Of a DNA stretch of 64,000 nt, positions 8,329-17,006 are shown piece after piece. The translations under genes were made by a program, and so were the position numbers. Every line of letters starts with the position of its first letter. Within the stretch, counting starts at the first letter, position 1. Source of the DNA: a virus; IMG/VR virus record IMGVR_UViG_3300050821_018577, positions 1 to 64,000 of that record, one strand, 5' to 3'. The notes under the pieces are model-generated. The model made no database searches. It was given only the letters and a program-made list of their open reading frames with translations, and had not been told where the DNA came from.

Positions 8329-8651
8329 ACCGGACATGGCGCATCGAGCGCACTAGTTCACGGCCGGAGGAACTGTACAGCGTCGTGAACGAGAAGGGCG
8401 AGCACTCTAAGGTTCTATTGGTCTATGTGCCGGCGACGAAGAAAAATGCACAGTTACTCGCTGCGGCACCGAAGATGCTGGCGGCCCTCAAAGCGTTGAC
8501 TGGCTACTATTTGCCGAATGGTCCAGATGGATTTGTGGCTTGTGTTACGCCGAAAAGCGCAAGCAATCTTACGAAACGCCAACGCAGACAGAATACGTGC
8601 TGGAGCAAGTGGGATGCTGCGCTGGAAGCAATTGCCGAGGCAGAACGATGA
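8325..8651 (+). CDS. small phage protein with NAQLLAAAPKML motif
   Basis: A 108-residue product whose middle has the same A-rich helix as the gene at 7715. Beta-rich N-terminus, helical C-terminus. Likely a divergent paralogue with unknown function. Confidence 0.65.
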   Translation: MNRTWRIERTSSRPEELYSVVNEKGEHSKVLLVYVPATKKNAQLLAAAPKMLAALKALTGYYLPNGPDGFVACVTPKSASNLTKRQRRQNTCWSKWDAALEAIAEAER

Positions 8652-8851
8652 CTCAAGTCTTTATCCGCCAAAATCTGTTCCAGCGTTGGATCGTCGTGAC
8701 AGCCGAGAATATCGACGGCGAACTCGCTTGGAGCGGCTCGCAATGGGTGTCGTTCGACGGCGATGTCCAAATCTCGAATCTTGACACTTGGGAAGAGGCC
8801 GCAGCGTATGCAGAGAGTTTTGGATTCACTGTAATTGGGAGGCTCGAATGA
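8648..8851 (+). CDS. hypothetical 67-residue protein
   Basis: Trp-rich beta pattern followed by a short helix (TWEEAAAYAESFG). No family recognised. 4-base overlaps on both sides. Confidence 0.6.
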   Translation: MTQVFIRQNLFQRWIVVTAENIDGELAWSGSQWVSFDGDVQISNLDTWEEAAAYAESFGFTVIGRLE

Positions 8852-9021
8852 AAATAGACCTTGGAAAGCTGACGCAAGAAGAATCTGCGGAACTGTTGAA
8901 GCGACTCATCACTGATGCTTTGACGGAGGAACAAGTGTTCTCTGCGTTGAACGAAGTACTTACTACGGAACAGAAGGAGGAATTGGGAGAAAGTTGGTTC
9001 AACTTAGGCAGGGAACGCTAA
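8848..9021 (+). CDS. hypothetical 57-residue helical protein
   Basis: Acidic helical protein (LTQEESAELLKRLI, LTEEQVFSALNEVL) resembling small phage adaptor or regulatory peptides. Function unknown. Confidence 0.55.
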   Translation: MKIDLGKLTQEESAELLKRLITDALTEEQVFSALNEVLTTEQKEELGESWFNLGRER

Positions 9022-9031
9022 GGAAAAGGTG

Positions 9032-9517
9032 ATGGAATACAAAACGATTCGCAAATTTGAAGCCTATCCGAGTCTGGGTATAGAAATTCGCGTTGCCCTG
9101 AATCGACCGATAACCGAAGAGGATGAACGCGCGGCCATGAAGGCGTGTAACGAACTGCAGGAAGCGTTAGAGCTTGAAACCGCACGCCTGGATCCGGACG
9201 CCGCACTGCATCGGGAACTGGAACGCCAGAATCTGCTCGGGCTATTTGCTAGCCATGTGATTTGGGCCGAAGAAATTCCGAACGGCTATTGCTCCAGGCC
9301 ATGTTGCTCACAAAAGCCGTGGTACATCGTGACGACGACGAAGGGTCGAATCACCTTGGGATGGCGGAAACGCGTCATTGAAATCACTTGGACGCCATCG
9401 GTCGGCGGCATGGCCAGCATCCTATTCCCGGGCGAGGACGTCACCAAACTCGAAAGGTCGATTCACGCCTGGGGCTACGACAAGGCGAAAGAATACATCC
9501 AGAGGTTGCTCGCATGA
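9032..9517 (+). CDS. hypothetical 161-residue protein
   Basis: The start is ATG 9032 (GTG 9029 is also possible) behind AAGGAAAAGG. An N-terminal alpha/beta part is followed by a beta-rich part containing CSRPCCSQKPW. No family recognised. Confidence 0.6.
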   Translation: MEYKTIRKFEAYPSLGIEIRVALNRPITEEDERAAMKACNELQEALELETARLDPDAALHRELERQNLLGLFASHVIWAEEIPNGYCSRPCCSQKPWYIVTTTKGRITLGWRKRVIEITWTPSVGGMASILFPGEDVTKLERSIHAWGYDKAKEYIQRLLA

Positions 9518-9726
9518 ATAGTAAGACAAACGACGGCAAGAGTGACTACTGCGAGTGTGGACGACTCCGCACTGCTTGCGTTGGTGGGTTTACTAAAAAC
9601 CGTAACACTTTGCACGGCGACCGGGGCGAATTCCGCAATAAGCCTTTAGTGCCGGTGTTCGTTGTAGACCGCGAAGCCTACGACTTGAACCTGGAAGAAG
9701 GCAGTGCGCAACGGAGAATGAAATGA
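9514..9726 (+). CDS. hypothetical 70-residue protein with CECG motif
   Basis: YCECGRLRTAC suggests a small metal-binding knuckle near the N-terminus. Overlaps both neighbours by 4 bases. Confidence 0.5.
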   Translation: MNSKTNDGKSDYCECGRLRTACVGGFTKNRNTLHGDRGEFRNKPLVPVFVVDREAYDLNLEEGSAQRRMK

Positions 9727-10310
9727 AGTTTGAGGACACAGTGCGCCGCTATGCCAAAGTGGCGCGGCAGGAAATTCTTCGTGACTTTAGAAGCGATTCT
9801 TGTATCGCTTCAACGCGCATCACCATCCGTGTCATGCGCGAGTTTGGGATCGCCGCGGAGCCGGTTAGTGTCAACTACATCGTCGGCAATCCCGAATGGG
9901 CGCGGCGGATAATCGACCAGCAAGAACCTTGGCCCGCCCGCGAAAGCCTTTTCAAGTGGTGCGAAACGACAGGCGCCTGGAGCGTTGGAGTGGGCAACGG
10001 AGAAGAACGCGAGGGCGGCTGGCCGGGACATCTGATAGCCTATTTACCGAAGCACCGTTTTTTAATCGACGCCAGTATCGACCAAGCCAATCGTCCAGCA
10101 AAAGGGATCGTTTTGCCGCCGGTACTGCTATCGCCGGATGTGCCGCCGCGATTTCTGACCGGAGAGATGTCTCTTGAAGCGCGCATTCAGGGAATGTACC
10201 TGCAATATGTTTGCGTCCCCAACGAGACATTCCGTAAGTCCAAGGACTGGACAGAATTTTCCAGAATCAAGCCGGTCGTCAAACGGATCGTAAAAGAGAT
10301 GGAAAGTTAA
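9723..10310 (+). CDS. hypothetical 195-residue protein, possible papain-like fold
   Basis: CIAST at residue 20 and a later GGWPGHLIAYLPKHRFLIDASIDQ segment give a Cys...His...Asp order, as in transglutaminase or papain-like phage proteins. This is suggestive only, because spacing and flanking residues match no family I can name. It may be a hydrolase or inactive relative. Confidence 0.55.
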   Translation: MKFEDTVRRYAKVARQEILRDFRSDSCIASTRITIRVMREFGIAAEPVSVNYIVGNPEWARRIIDQQEPWPARESLFKWCETTGAWSVGVGNGEEREGGWPGHLIAYLPKHRFLIDASIDQANRPAKGIVLPPVLLSPDVPPRFLTGEMSLEARIQGMYLQYVCVPNETFRKSKDWTEFSRIKPVVKRIVKEMES

Positions 10311-10311
10311 C

Positions 10312-10614
10312 ATGGCGACTTGGGCTCTGTTCATTCACGTCCCGATGTTCGGGTCCGTCAACGTGGACTCCAAGCCAATTGTCTGCGCGCGGTGCGGACA
10401 GAATAAATGGCTTTGGGATAAAGGTCCGGCCGTAAATTCAGATGGCAACGAAGAAATCGCCTGTGCCGATTGCGGTCAAACGAACCTGATATTTTGGCCG
10501 GTACTTGAGCCTGACCACATTTCGACTTGGCTCAACTCCGAGTACTGTCCGCATAGTCTCTGCCGCATCAAGTACGCTGCGTTGTGTAGGGAAATGGAAT
10601 GGAAAGGACACTAA
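10312..10614 (+). CDS. zinc-ribbon protein, 100 residues
   Basis: CARCGQ and CADCGQ separated by about 30 residues form a classic zinc ribbon. CPHSLC lies near the end. Probable nucleic-acid-binding adaptor. Its TAA overlaps the next ATG (TAATG). Confidence 0.65.
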   Translation: MATWALFIHVPMFGSVNVDSKPIVCARCGQNKWLWDKGPAVNSDGNEEIACADCGQTNLIFWPVLEPDHISTWLNSEYCPHSLCRIKYAALCREMEWKGH

Positions 10615-10796
10615 TGCGCTGCCCGCACTGTAAAACGCCAATGGGTTTGATTACCGAAATCCAGGGTGGCGCCCACGCTGACCTGCAACCTGGGGCGGCA
10701 GGCTTTTGTCCGATGTGCGACTGGAATCTGACTTGGGACGGCGAGAAATGGGTTGCTGGAGATAGAAACAAGAATTGGTGGGAGCGCACGCAATGA
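10614..10796 (+). CDS. zinc-ribbon protein, 60 residues
   Basis: CPHC near residue 3 and CPMC near residue 35 form a compact zinc ribbon. It follows another zinc-ribbon gene. Confidence 0.65.
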   Translation: MRCPHCKTPMGLITEIQGGAHADLQPGAAGFCPMCDWNLTWDGEKWVAGDRNKNWWERTQ

Positions 10797-10876
10797 ATCG
10801 GAAAAGCCTATTGCGAACAGCTTTACTGTGCCTCGCCGTAGCCGGCCTGTTGCTCTGGATGGCGGTCAGCCGATGA
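10793..10876 (+). CDS. 27-residue membrane peptide
   Basis: A basic start (MNRKSLLRT) is followed by a single hydrophobic span of about 18 residues. ATGA overlaps on both sides support translation. It could be a lysis-related or membrane-regulatory peptide, but nothing proves that. Confidence 0.45.
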   Translation: MNRKSLLRTALLCLAVAGLLLWMAVSR

Positions 10877-11049
10877 GAGAACGCATCATCCCGCGTAAAG
10901 AGCATCCCGACCGGGAATTGACCTGTCCTAAATGCCACGCGCTTCCGGGGCAGCCTTGCCGTTCTGTAGGTGGCATCGGCCTGAGAATTTACGGACGTTC
11001 CATGCCACAGTACAAAGTCCACAAATGCAGATTAAGAGTTGCACCTTGA
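10873..11049 (+). CDS. small zinc-binding protein, 58 residues
   Basis: CPKCHALPGQPCRS is a well-known small phage motif (CPxCxAxPGxPC) found in proteins of unknown function. The basic C-terminus includes KVHKCRLR. Confidence 0.65.
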   Translation: MRERIIPRKEHPDRELTCPKCHALPGQPCRSVGGIGLRIYGRSMPQYKVHKCRLRVAP

Positions 11050-11204
11050 AACTTATACTCAAAGATTCTATACTGGCAACCGGCGCGAAGCCGACCCCAA
11101 ATGGGCGGCCAAGAAACAAAGCAGAGGAAACTAAACAGAATGGCGAAGCAAAAATTAAAGCTCCAGGGCGCGGCATTGGCTTTCTTCCAGCGAGTAGGCA
11201 GTAA
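11046..11204 (+). CDS. possible 52-residue basic protein
   Basis: TTG start overlapping the upstream TGA (TTGA), an arrangement also seen at 22605 and 25601. Lys- and Gly-rich. Its last 65 bases overlap the next gene in another frame, which lowers confidence. Confidence 0.35.
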   Translation: MKLILKDSILATGAKPTPNGRPRNKAEETKQNGEAKIKAPGRGIGFLPASRQ

Positions 11205-11778
11205 GGGCGGCCGGATGCGCGCTCAAAACAACTCCAGGAAACAGCTCAAACGATGGGCGCGTCTTGGAGGGCGACCAGGGAGGTCATTGAAAGAAAGAGT
11301 CGCTGCCTTACGCAAGAAATTTGAACGGTCGCACGGATCCCGCCAGCGAAAGTTCGAGTCCTTGCAAGAGAAATTCTTCGTCATGCAGTCCGCTTTGCTG
11401 AGAGATTTTGAGGCGCAAATTGCCGCTTTCCAAAAAAAATTCGCAGAACGACAGCTAATGTTTGCGGAGTCTCATGGAGAGCGCCAGAAGAAATTCGAGA
11501 TGACACATATCCAGAGCGCCTCGGACCAACCTGCTTTCGAGAAGGCGCAAGCCAGCCGCCAGGAGGCTTTTGAGTTATTGCACATGGCGCGCCAGAAAAA
11601 ATTCGAAAAAGCGCAAGCCGGCCGGCAAAAAAGATTCGAGACGGCACACGCCTTCCGCCAGAAAAAATTCGAGACACGGGAACGGAACTTCAAGATAACC
11701 CAAGCGGAGTGGCAATCAGTGTTCGATGCACGGGTCGATGCTCTGCAAAAGACCATGCAGAAGAAACAAGCGGCTTAA
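11140..11778 (+). CDS. 11-residue-repeat coiled-coil protein with basic N-terminus
   Basis: The product has 212 residues. The N-terminal 45 residues have a QRVGSKGGRMRAQ...RWARLGGRPGR pattern, like short basic DNA-binding motifs of small phage proteins. The rest is built of about eleven-residue repeats, e.g. RQKKFEKAQAG, RQKRFETAHAF, RQKKFETRERN. Eleven-residue repeats favour a right-handed coiled coil. Likely a DNA- or membrane-associated filamentous protein. A structural or fibre role is an alternative. Confidence 0.7.
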   Translation: MAKQKLKLQGAALAFFQRVGSKGGRMRAQNNSRKQLKRWARLGGRPGRSLKERVAALRKKFERSHGSRQRKFESLQEKFFVMQSALLRDFEAQIAAFQKKFAERQLMFAESHGERQKKFEMTHIQSASDQPAFEKAQASRQEAFELLHMARQKKFEKAQAGRQKRFETAHAFRQKKFETRERNFKITQAEWQSVFDARVDALQKTMQKKQAA

Positions 11779-11784
11779 GTGTAG

Positions 11785-11800
11785 TTCCCTGAGAAGGGAA
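11785..11800 (+). promoter_or_regulatory. hairpin covering a ribosome binding site
   Basis: TTCCCT-GAGA-AGGGAA forms a perfect 6-bp stem with a 4-base loop. The 3' arm is the Shine-Dalgarno sequence of the gene starting at 11803, so folding would block its translation. Confidence 0.4.
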
Positions 11801-11802
11801 AC

Positions 11803-12462
11803 ATGACGGTTCCAAGTCCGAAGCTGCGACTCAAGACGGACAATCATTCTCTGACAGATAAATGTAATCTGCGACGCTTGGTTATCGAGGAAGCGCACTT
11901 CGAGGAGTTGCGTGTACTGGATCTGTTTGCGGGGGAAGGGAATATCTGGCGAGAACTCCGCCGGCAATCCCGGGACCAGGAAGCGCCGCCACCATTGAAC
12001 GTTGTGACGTATACGCCTGTGGACTCCGCCATGAAACAGTCCGGACAGATTCGTTTCAAAATCACGCCACGGCTGATTGCCAGCCTTAATGGCGACGCGG
12101 ACGCGAACACTTTTACCGGGACGGATCTATCCCGTTACAACGTTGTGGACGTTGACACGTACGGCGACCCGTTCGGAATCTGGCGTGAATTGCTGTTTCG
12201 CATCAAGACGCCGACGGTGGTGTTTCTGACGCGAGGGAGAGTGACGTATGGCTCCGGCAAAATGCCGATTTCTAATCTGGCGAAACGAGTGATGGGCATC
12301 CCTGAGAGTTGGGATATTCCCGGCAAGATTGAAGTACTGGATTATTCCGACCGGTGCCAGCTTTTACAACCATGCCCGACAGCAAAGATTTCCTTCGGCA
12401 AGTGGATCAACGGCGCGCGGGTAGATTATTACGGCCTGTATGTTACGCCACAAGCCGCATAA
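11803..12462 (+). CDS. SAM-methyltransferase-fold protein
   Basis: The product has 219 residues. VLDLFAGEGNIW matches motif I of class I methyltransferases, and YNVVDVDTYGDPFGIW sits where the acidic motif and DPFG-type loop of tRNA-modifying (Trm1-like) enzymes occur. The substrate is unknown. RNA is suggested only by the VDVDTYGDPF similarity. It ends just before the promoter of the ABC island. Confidence 0.6.
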   Translation: MTVPSPKLRLKTDNHSLTDKCNLRRLVIEEAHFEELRVLDLFAGEGNIWRELRRQSRDQEAPPPLNVVTYTPVDSAMKQSGQIRFKITPRLIASLNGDADANTFTGTDLSRYNVVDVDTYGDPFGIWRELLFRIKTPTVVFLTRGRVTYGSGKMPISNLAKRVMGIPESWDIPGKIEVLDYSDRCQLLQPCPTAKISFGKWINGARVDYYGLYVTPQAA

Positions 12463-12473
12463 ACGTTTCAACC

Positions 12474-12503
12474 TTGCAAATCTAAGGCCCTAAGTTATAT
12501 AAT
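12474..12503 (+). promoter_or_regulatory. sigma70-like promoter of the ABC/OmpA island
   Basis: TTGCAA, 18-base spacer, TATAAT. The spacer contains CTAAGGCCCTAAGT, shared with the promoter at 17812 and related ones at 46838, 54983 and 58506. Confidence 0.7.
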
Positions 12504-12538
12504 TTTGCGCTGAGCCTTGCGCGAAAGACAGGAGACGT

Positions 12539-13156
12539 ATGAATCTTAAAGCAGTCGGTGACAGTGTGAGTAAAGCCCTTTTCAAGCAAGAGGACCCGGT
12601 AAAGCGGCCGGTTGCTGCGGCGCCGGTACGAACAGTACCAGCACCGGATGGGGCGTTCCCTCGTCCATCGCAGCCCGTAACTTCCAGTAAAAACGCAGCC
12701 TATTCCACACTGTTGGAAAAGACGAATTTTGACACCACCAATGCCGGCGCAGCCTTAATGAAATACTTAGAACCTCTAAAGGCTTTACCAATTGACGAGC
12801 ACGCAAAATACAAGGCAGCGGCTGCGCAAGCCGCAGCGACAGCAGGCGTGACCGTAGTGGGGATTCTAGCCACCTTCGATGGACTTAAGCGCACTCTTCA
12901 AGAGGAGACGCGCCAGTTCGATGCCGAAGCCTCCAACACAGCCAATGAGCAAGTAGGCGATAAGCGTGCGCGGCGAAACGAAATCAGTACAGAAATCGCA
13001 GCCCTCCAGCGCGAGGATGAGCAGTTGCGCAAGGATATCGACGTCGCGCAAGCAAGGATCGACACCGCCAGAAAACAGTTTCAAGACGCAGTAGAACTAC
13101 GGGGCCAAGAACTCGACGGACAGAAGGCGGCTTTAACTCGCCTTCTGCAAGGATAA
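12539..13156 (+). CDS. coiled-coil protein, first gene of the ABC/OmpA island
   Basis: The product has 205 residues. A Pro/Ala-rich N-terminal 60 residues leads to an Ala-rich helix and a long heptad-type coiled coil (about residues 120-200). No signal peptide. The start is set by AGGAGACGT upstream. It is followed after 5 bases by a membrane coiled-coil protein, so the two may form a complex that serves the transporter-like genes downstream. Family not recognised. Confidence 0.65.
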   Translation: MNLKAVGDSVSKALFKQEDPVKRPVAAAPVRTVPAPDGAFPRPSQPVTSSKNAAYSTLLEKTNFDTTNAGAALMKYLEPLKALPIDEHAKYKAAAAQAAATAGVTVVGILATFDGLKRTLQEETRQFDAEASNTANEQVGDKRARRNEISTEIAALQREDEQLRKDIDVAQARIDTARKQFQDAVELRGQELDGQKAALTRLLQG

Positions 13157-13161
13157 AAACG

Positions 13162-14208
13162 ATGAGCAATTCACCGATGATTCCAGCAAGTCTAAGTGAT
13201 TCAGCGCAGTGGAAAACGTTCTGGTCCAAACCAGAAGGGAAGATGGGGATCGGTCTGCTTATACTTCTGGGCATCGGAGGAATCTGGGCCTGGGGAACCG
13301 TATCAGCATTTCTGGTAGCGATGCTGGCCGATACCGTACACATGGCCATGCTCGCCGGGCTGCTGTTTGCGATGGGATGGGTAGCGTTCAGCAAACGCTC
13401 TCACATGCTATTCCGACTTCTGAGTCGCTACTTGACCGGACTGATTATCAACGTGGATCCCATCGGAATTCTCGAGGACCATCTTCTGCAAATGAAAAAA
13501 CGCCGGGAACGTCTTGGCGAGCAAATCACCAATGTCGCCGGACAGAAACGGTACCTCGAAAGCGTGATTGAACAAAACAAACAGGACGCCAGTAAGAATA
13601 TGGCTTACGCCGCGCAGGCGCGAAAGATGGCGGACACCACCGACGCGCAAAAAAAACTACAGATGGAACTCCAGGTCCGCGCGAAAGCCAACAAGGCCGG
13701 CCGCCTGCAACAATCAAACGTTGGCTACCAACAGCTGCTCAACAAAATCACGGTCGTCTATGACCTGTTAGCGAAGTGGGCCATCAATATCGATTTTTTC
13801 ATCGAAGATACCGAGGATACGGTCAAGCAGGCAAAGACTCAGTACAAGGTCACAAGCGCAGCATTCAGCGCCATCAAAACCGGTATGGCAATCATCCGCG
13901 GCAATGCGGATGAAAACGACCTATACGACCGCACCATGGAGCATCTGGCCGAGGACGCTGGTCAAAAACTTGGCGCGATTGACGATTTCCAGCGCGTCGC
14001 GCAGAACTTCATGGATACCATCGACATCCAGAATGGCGCCATTGATACAGCGGCGCTCGACCAACTCAACCAATATGAACAAAAATTGCTCACCGCTGGC
14101 GACCAGGGTACAGCATTCCTGATTCCCGCGGTGACACAACAAGCAGTTCCGGTTCCGGTCGCCACTAAGGGTTCAAAAACAGGAACCTACGGCGACCTTC
14201 TTAAGTAG
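13162..14208 (+). CDS. membrane-anchored coiled-coil protein
   Basis: The product has 348 residues. Two transmembrane segments lie at about residues 30-50 and 52-72, then a membrane-proximal basic stretch and a long helical region (residues 110-290) rich in Gln, Lys, Ala and Asp. The large helical part should be cytoplasmic. It sits between a soluble coiled-coil gene and the OmpA-fusion gene. The shape recalls PspA-partner or envelope-stress membrane proteins, but I see no diagnostic motif. Confidence 0.7.
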   Translation: MSNSPMIPASLSDSAQWKTFWSKPEGKMGIGLLILLGIGGIWAWGTVSAFLVAMLADTVHMAMLAGLLFAMGWVAFSKRSHMLFRLLSRYLTGLIINVDPIGILEDHLLQMKKRRERLGEQITNVAGQKRYLESVIEQNKQDASKNMAYAAQARKMADTTDAQKKLQMELQVRAKANKAGRLQQSNVGYQQLLNKITVVYDLLAKWAINIDFFIEDTEDTVKQAKTQYKVTSAAFSAIKTGMAIIRGNADENDLYDRTMEHLAEDAGQKLGAIDDFQRVAQNFMDTIDIQNGAIDTAALDQLNQYEQKLLTAGDQGTAFLIPAVTQQAVPVPVATKGSKTGTYGDLLK

Positions 14209-14236
14209 TTAAATTCACAAAAAGGGAGAAACAAAA

Positions 14237-16057
14237 ATGCCAGCATTGAAAACAGGGCCAAAGGTGTTACTCATTGCGCTCGCAGCAGGGTCTTTAGTTC
14301 TCGGACTCCGCACGGCCGCAGAACGTGGTTGGATCCCAACGCCGGGAATCATGAAAGCGTTGATTCCCACCAGGGTAGTGCTTCCAGACGTTAAAGACGC
14401 TCTGGTAGCCAACGTTGAACCTCTGCCGTTGCCATCGGACACCCCTGCCAAGGTGGACGCTACGCCCATTGTCGGTGAGTTTTGGGAGTGGAACGCGCAG
14501 GCCAACATGATTCTCGCTAACGGCGGACCTTTCACCACGAAGGGTTCGTTAATGGAAAAGCACGGCGTGAACCTGCGTCTTGTCCGGCAAGACGACACAA
14601 AACAAATGGCGACCGATTTGGTGACCTGCGCGACTGCCATAGCAGGCGGAGCACCGTATTGCAATGGCGCAACGTCAGCATCGGAGCAGCCCGCTGGCGC
14701 TAATTTCGTTGTCATTATGGGCGACCAATCCGGCGCATTTTTTGCCGGTGTCACTCCATTATTGAAAAAACTGAGCCCCGGGTACATCGCTAAAGTCATC
14801 GGTGCCACCGGATACAGTCGCGGCGAAGATGCGTTCATGGCTCCGCCTGAAGTAAAGAATAATCCGCAGGCAGCGCGCGGAATCCTTGTTTCCGGTTCGC
14901 TGCGCGAAGGCGATTGGAATATCGCGTTGAAGTGGGAAGGCGACAACAGTATTCCAAACAATCCCGATGTGCACACCTACGACCCTGATGCCGTCAACTG
15001 GCTCGCAGTTGACGATTATCTGAAAGCCACCGAAGCCTATAATTCCAACCAATGCGAGGATCGCAAAGTCGTCAAAGACGGGCATCCTACCGGAGAGACG
15101 AAGCGCGTCTGCGTCAATGCCATCGTGACCTGGACCCCGGGTGACGTGAATGAAGCGCACGGCCGCGGCGGCCTCGTCAAAGTGGTCAGCACCAAGCAAT
15201 ATCGCTCGCAAATGCCCGCAGTCATCATTGGCCCACTTGCGTTCTTCCAGAAGAACCGTGATGAAATCAATGGCATGCTTGCGGCGACGCTCGAGGCTGG
15301 CGACCAAATGAAAGCCTACGACAAGGCACTGCGCAAAGCGGCGGCTATCTCCGCGAAAGTCTACAACGACCAGGATGAAGCCTACTGGTACAAGTATTTC
15401 AAGGGCGTGACTGAAACCGATACGCAGGGCGTGAAGATTGAGCTCGGCGGATCGGCAGTCAACAATCTGGACGACGAGAAAATCCTTTTCGGGCTCAAGC
15501 CCGGAACTGCCGACAATTTCAGGGCGACCTACACAATATTCGGTGGCATCTGCACGCAGCAATATCCTTTACTGTTCAAGGACACTCCGATTCCAACCGC
15601 ATCCGAGATTGAAGATAAATCCTTCGTTACCGGAGCCGAAGCCGTTATGAATGGTTCTGGTTCAGAAGCAGAAACGCCAAACTACACCGCCGAGGCTAGT
15701 GGCCCGACCGTCAGCAAGCGGTCCTGGCACATCAACTTCGATACCAATAAATCATCGTTTACACCCGATGGCGAAGCCACGATGCAGGAATTGCGAGATT
15801 CCCTGGTAATTACCGGTCTCTTCGTAAAAATCGATGGCCACACCGATGACCAAGGAAGTCACATCGTGAACGAAACGCTCTCGCGCGACAGAGCGAACGC
15901 AGTCAAGAACTGGCTGCAAAAGCACGCTCCAGCCAACTTCCCGAACAATCGATTCAAAATTGCCGGCCATGGTGCGGACCAGCCTGCCGCATCAAATTCC
16001 ACGCCAGAAGGCCGTGCAGCAAACCGCAGGGTGGAGATAACGCTTGTTGGGAATTAA
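14237..16057 (+). CDS. substrate-binding-protein-like/OmpA fusion protein
   Basis: The product has 606 residues. An N-terminal hydrophobic anchor (about residues 8-26) is followed by 430 residues resembling periplasmic ligand-binding proteins of phosphate/nitrate-type ABC transporters. The last 110 residues are an OmpA-like peptidoglycan-binding domain: FDTNKSSFTPDG, IDGHTDDQGS, LSRDRANAVKNWL, GHGADQPAASN, GRAANRRVEI. The product would link the inner membrane to peptidoglycan and present a ligand-binding domain in the periplasm. Such fusions are annotated in bacteria and in some very large phages. The start follows AAAGGGAGAAACAA. The permease gene overlaps its 3' end. Confidence 0.8.
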   Translation: MPALKTGPKVLLIALAAGSLVLGLRTAAERGWIPTPGIMKALIPTRVVLPDVKDALVANVEPLPLPSDTPAKVDATPIVGEFWEWNAQANMILANGGPFTTKGSLMEKHGVNLRLVRQDDTKQMATDLVTCATAIAGGAPYCNGATSASEQPAGANFVVIMGDQSGAFFAGVTPLLKKLSPGYIAKVIGATGYSRGEDAFMAPPEVKNNPQAARGILVSGSLREGDWNIALKWEGDNSIPNNPDVHTYDPDAVNWLAVDDYLKATEAYNSNQCEDRKVVKDGHPTGETKRVCVNAIVTWTPGDVNEAHGRGGLVKVVSTKQYRSQMPAVIIGPLAFFQKNRDEINGMLAATLEAGDQMKAYDKALRKAAAISAKVYNDQDEAYWYKYFKGVTETDTQGVKIELGGSAVNNLDDEKILFGLKPGTADNFRATYTIFGGICTQQYPLLFKDTPIPTASEIEDKSFVTGAEAVMNGSGSEAETPNYTAEASGPTVSKRSWHINFDTNKSSFTPDGEATMQELRDSLVITGLFVKIDGHTDDQGSHIVNETLSRDRANAVKNWLQKHAPANFPNNRFKIAGHGADQPAASNSTPEGRAANRRVEITLVGN

Positions 16058-16856
16058 CCGCAGCTACGCGCTTGTGCTAGATGCGTTCCTGCCCAACAAA
16101 GTCCTCAGCAAGAACGCCGTCCGCTTGATGGTCGGCGTTCAGTTGGCGGTGGTCTTGCTGCTGTGGACCTATTACCAGACCGTCTTTCTGCCCAAGCCGG
16201 GAGACATTCTACGGGCCTTGAATTTCCTCTGGACTCAGGAAGGGCTGGGAATCGAATTGCTCACCAGCTTCTTCCTGAATCTCGAGGCTATTGGGATCGC
16301 AACGGTAGTCTCACTGTTGCTGGCCTATTCTTCCTTGCTGCCGTTTTTCCGGCCCATCATCACAGTCTTGAGCAAGCTGCGATTCCTGTCCATGGTGGGC
16401 CTCACGTTTTTCTTTACGCTCATGGCTGCCAATGGCCATGCTCTACGGGTCGAGCTGCTGGTATTTTCCATTTCCGTGTTCTTCGTAACCGGCATGGCCA
16501 GCGTAATTGACAGTGCACCCAAGGAAAAATTTGACTTGGCACGCACGCTCGGAATGAACGAATGGCGGACATCGCTTGAGGTTGTCGTACTCGGCGAGAG
16601 CGACCAAGCATTAGACATGCTACGTCAAAATGCCGCGATGGGCTGGATGATGCTCACCATGGTCGAAGGCCTTTCGCGCGGCGGCGGCGGCATCGGAACG
16701 CTGCTGCTTGACAATTCCAAATACTTTCACCTGGACGCGGTATTCGCCATCCAGATAACCATTTTGCTTATCGGTCTCGGCCAAGATTATGCGATTGGGG
16801 CTCTGCGCAGAATGATTTGTCCCTGGGCGGATCTAACTCTTGAGAGGAGAACTTAG
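16044..16856 (+). CDS. ABC transporter permease-like protein
   Basis: The product has 270 residues with about six transmembrane segments. KFDLARTLGMNEWRTSLEVVV matches the EAA loop of nitrate/sulfonate/taurine-type permeases, the site that docks the ATPase. TTG start at 16044 or 16047 inside the OmpA-fusion gene, implying coupled translation. Unlike typical permeases it has an unusual GESDQALDMLRQNAAMG insert after the EAA loop. With the genes on either side it could form an inner-membrane importer or an ATP-driven signalling complex. Confidence 0.8.
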   Translation: MLGINRSYALVLDAFLPNKVLSKNAVRLMVGVQLAVVLLLWTYYQTVFLPKPGDILRALNFLWTQEGLGIELLTSFFLNLEAIGIATVVSLLLAYSSLLPFFRPIITVLSKLRFLSMVGLTFFFTLMAANGHALRVELLVFSISVFFVTGMASVIDSAPKEKFDLARTLGMNEWRTSLEVVVLGESDQALDMLRQNAAMGWMMLTMVEGLSRGGGGIGTLLLDNSKYFHLDAVFAIQITILLIGLGQDYAIGALRRMICPWADLTLERRT

Positions 16857-17006
16857 ATGGATAGCAAAACAGCAAAAGCGTTCGACAAGGCACTTCTGAA
16901 ATTTGAAGCGGAGGTTGCGAAACTGAAATTGGTCGTAGCCGACGTACGGGCAGCCATCAAGAAACACTACGTAGCAAAGCCGAAGGCGAAGAATGGGCCC
17001 AACTAA
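16857..17006 (+). CDS. 49-residue helical protein between permease and ATPase
   Basis: The ATG directly follows the permease TAG behind GAGAGGAGAACTT. A single amphipathic Lys/Ala-rich helix with a basic tail. The ATPase gene begins inside its last codons. Too short for an enzyme. A coupling or regulatory peptide is possible. Confidence 0.5.
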   Translation: MDSKTAKAFDKALLKFEAEVAKLKLVVADVRAAIKKHYVAKPKAKNGPN

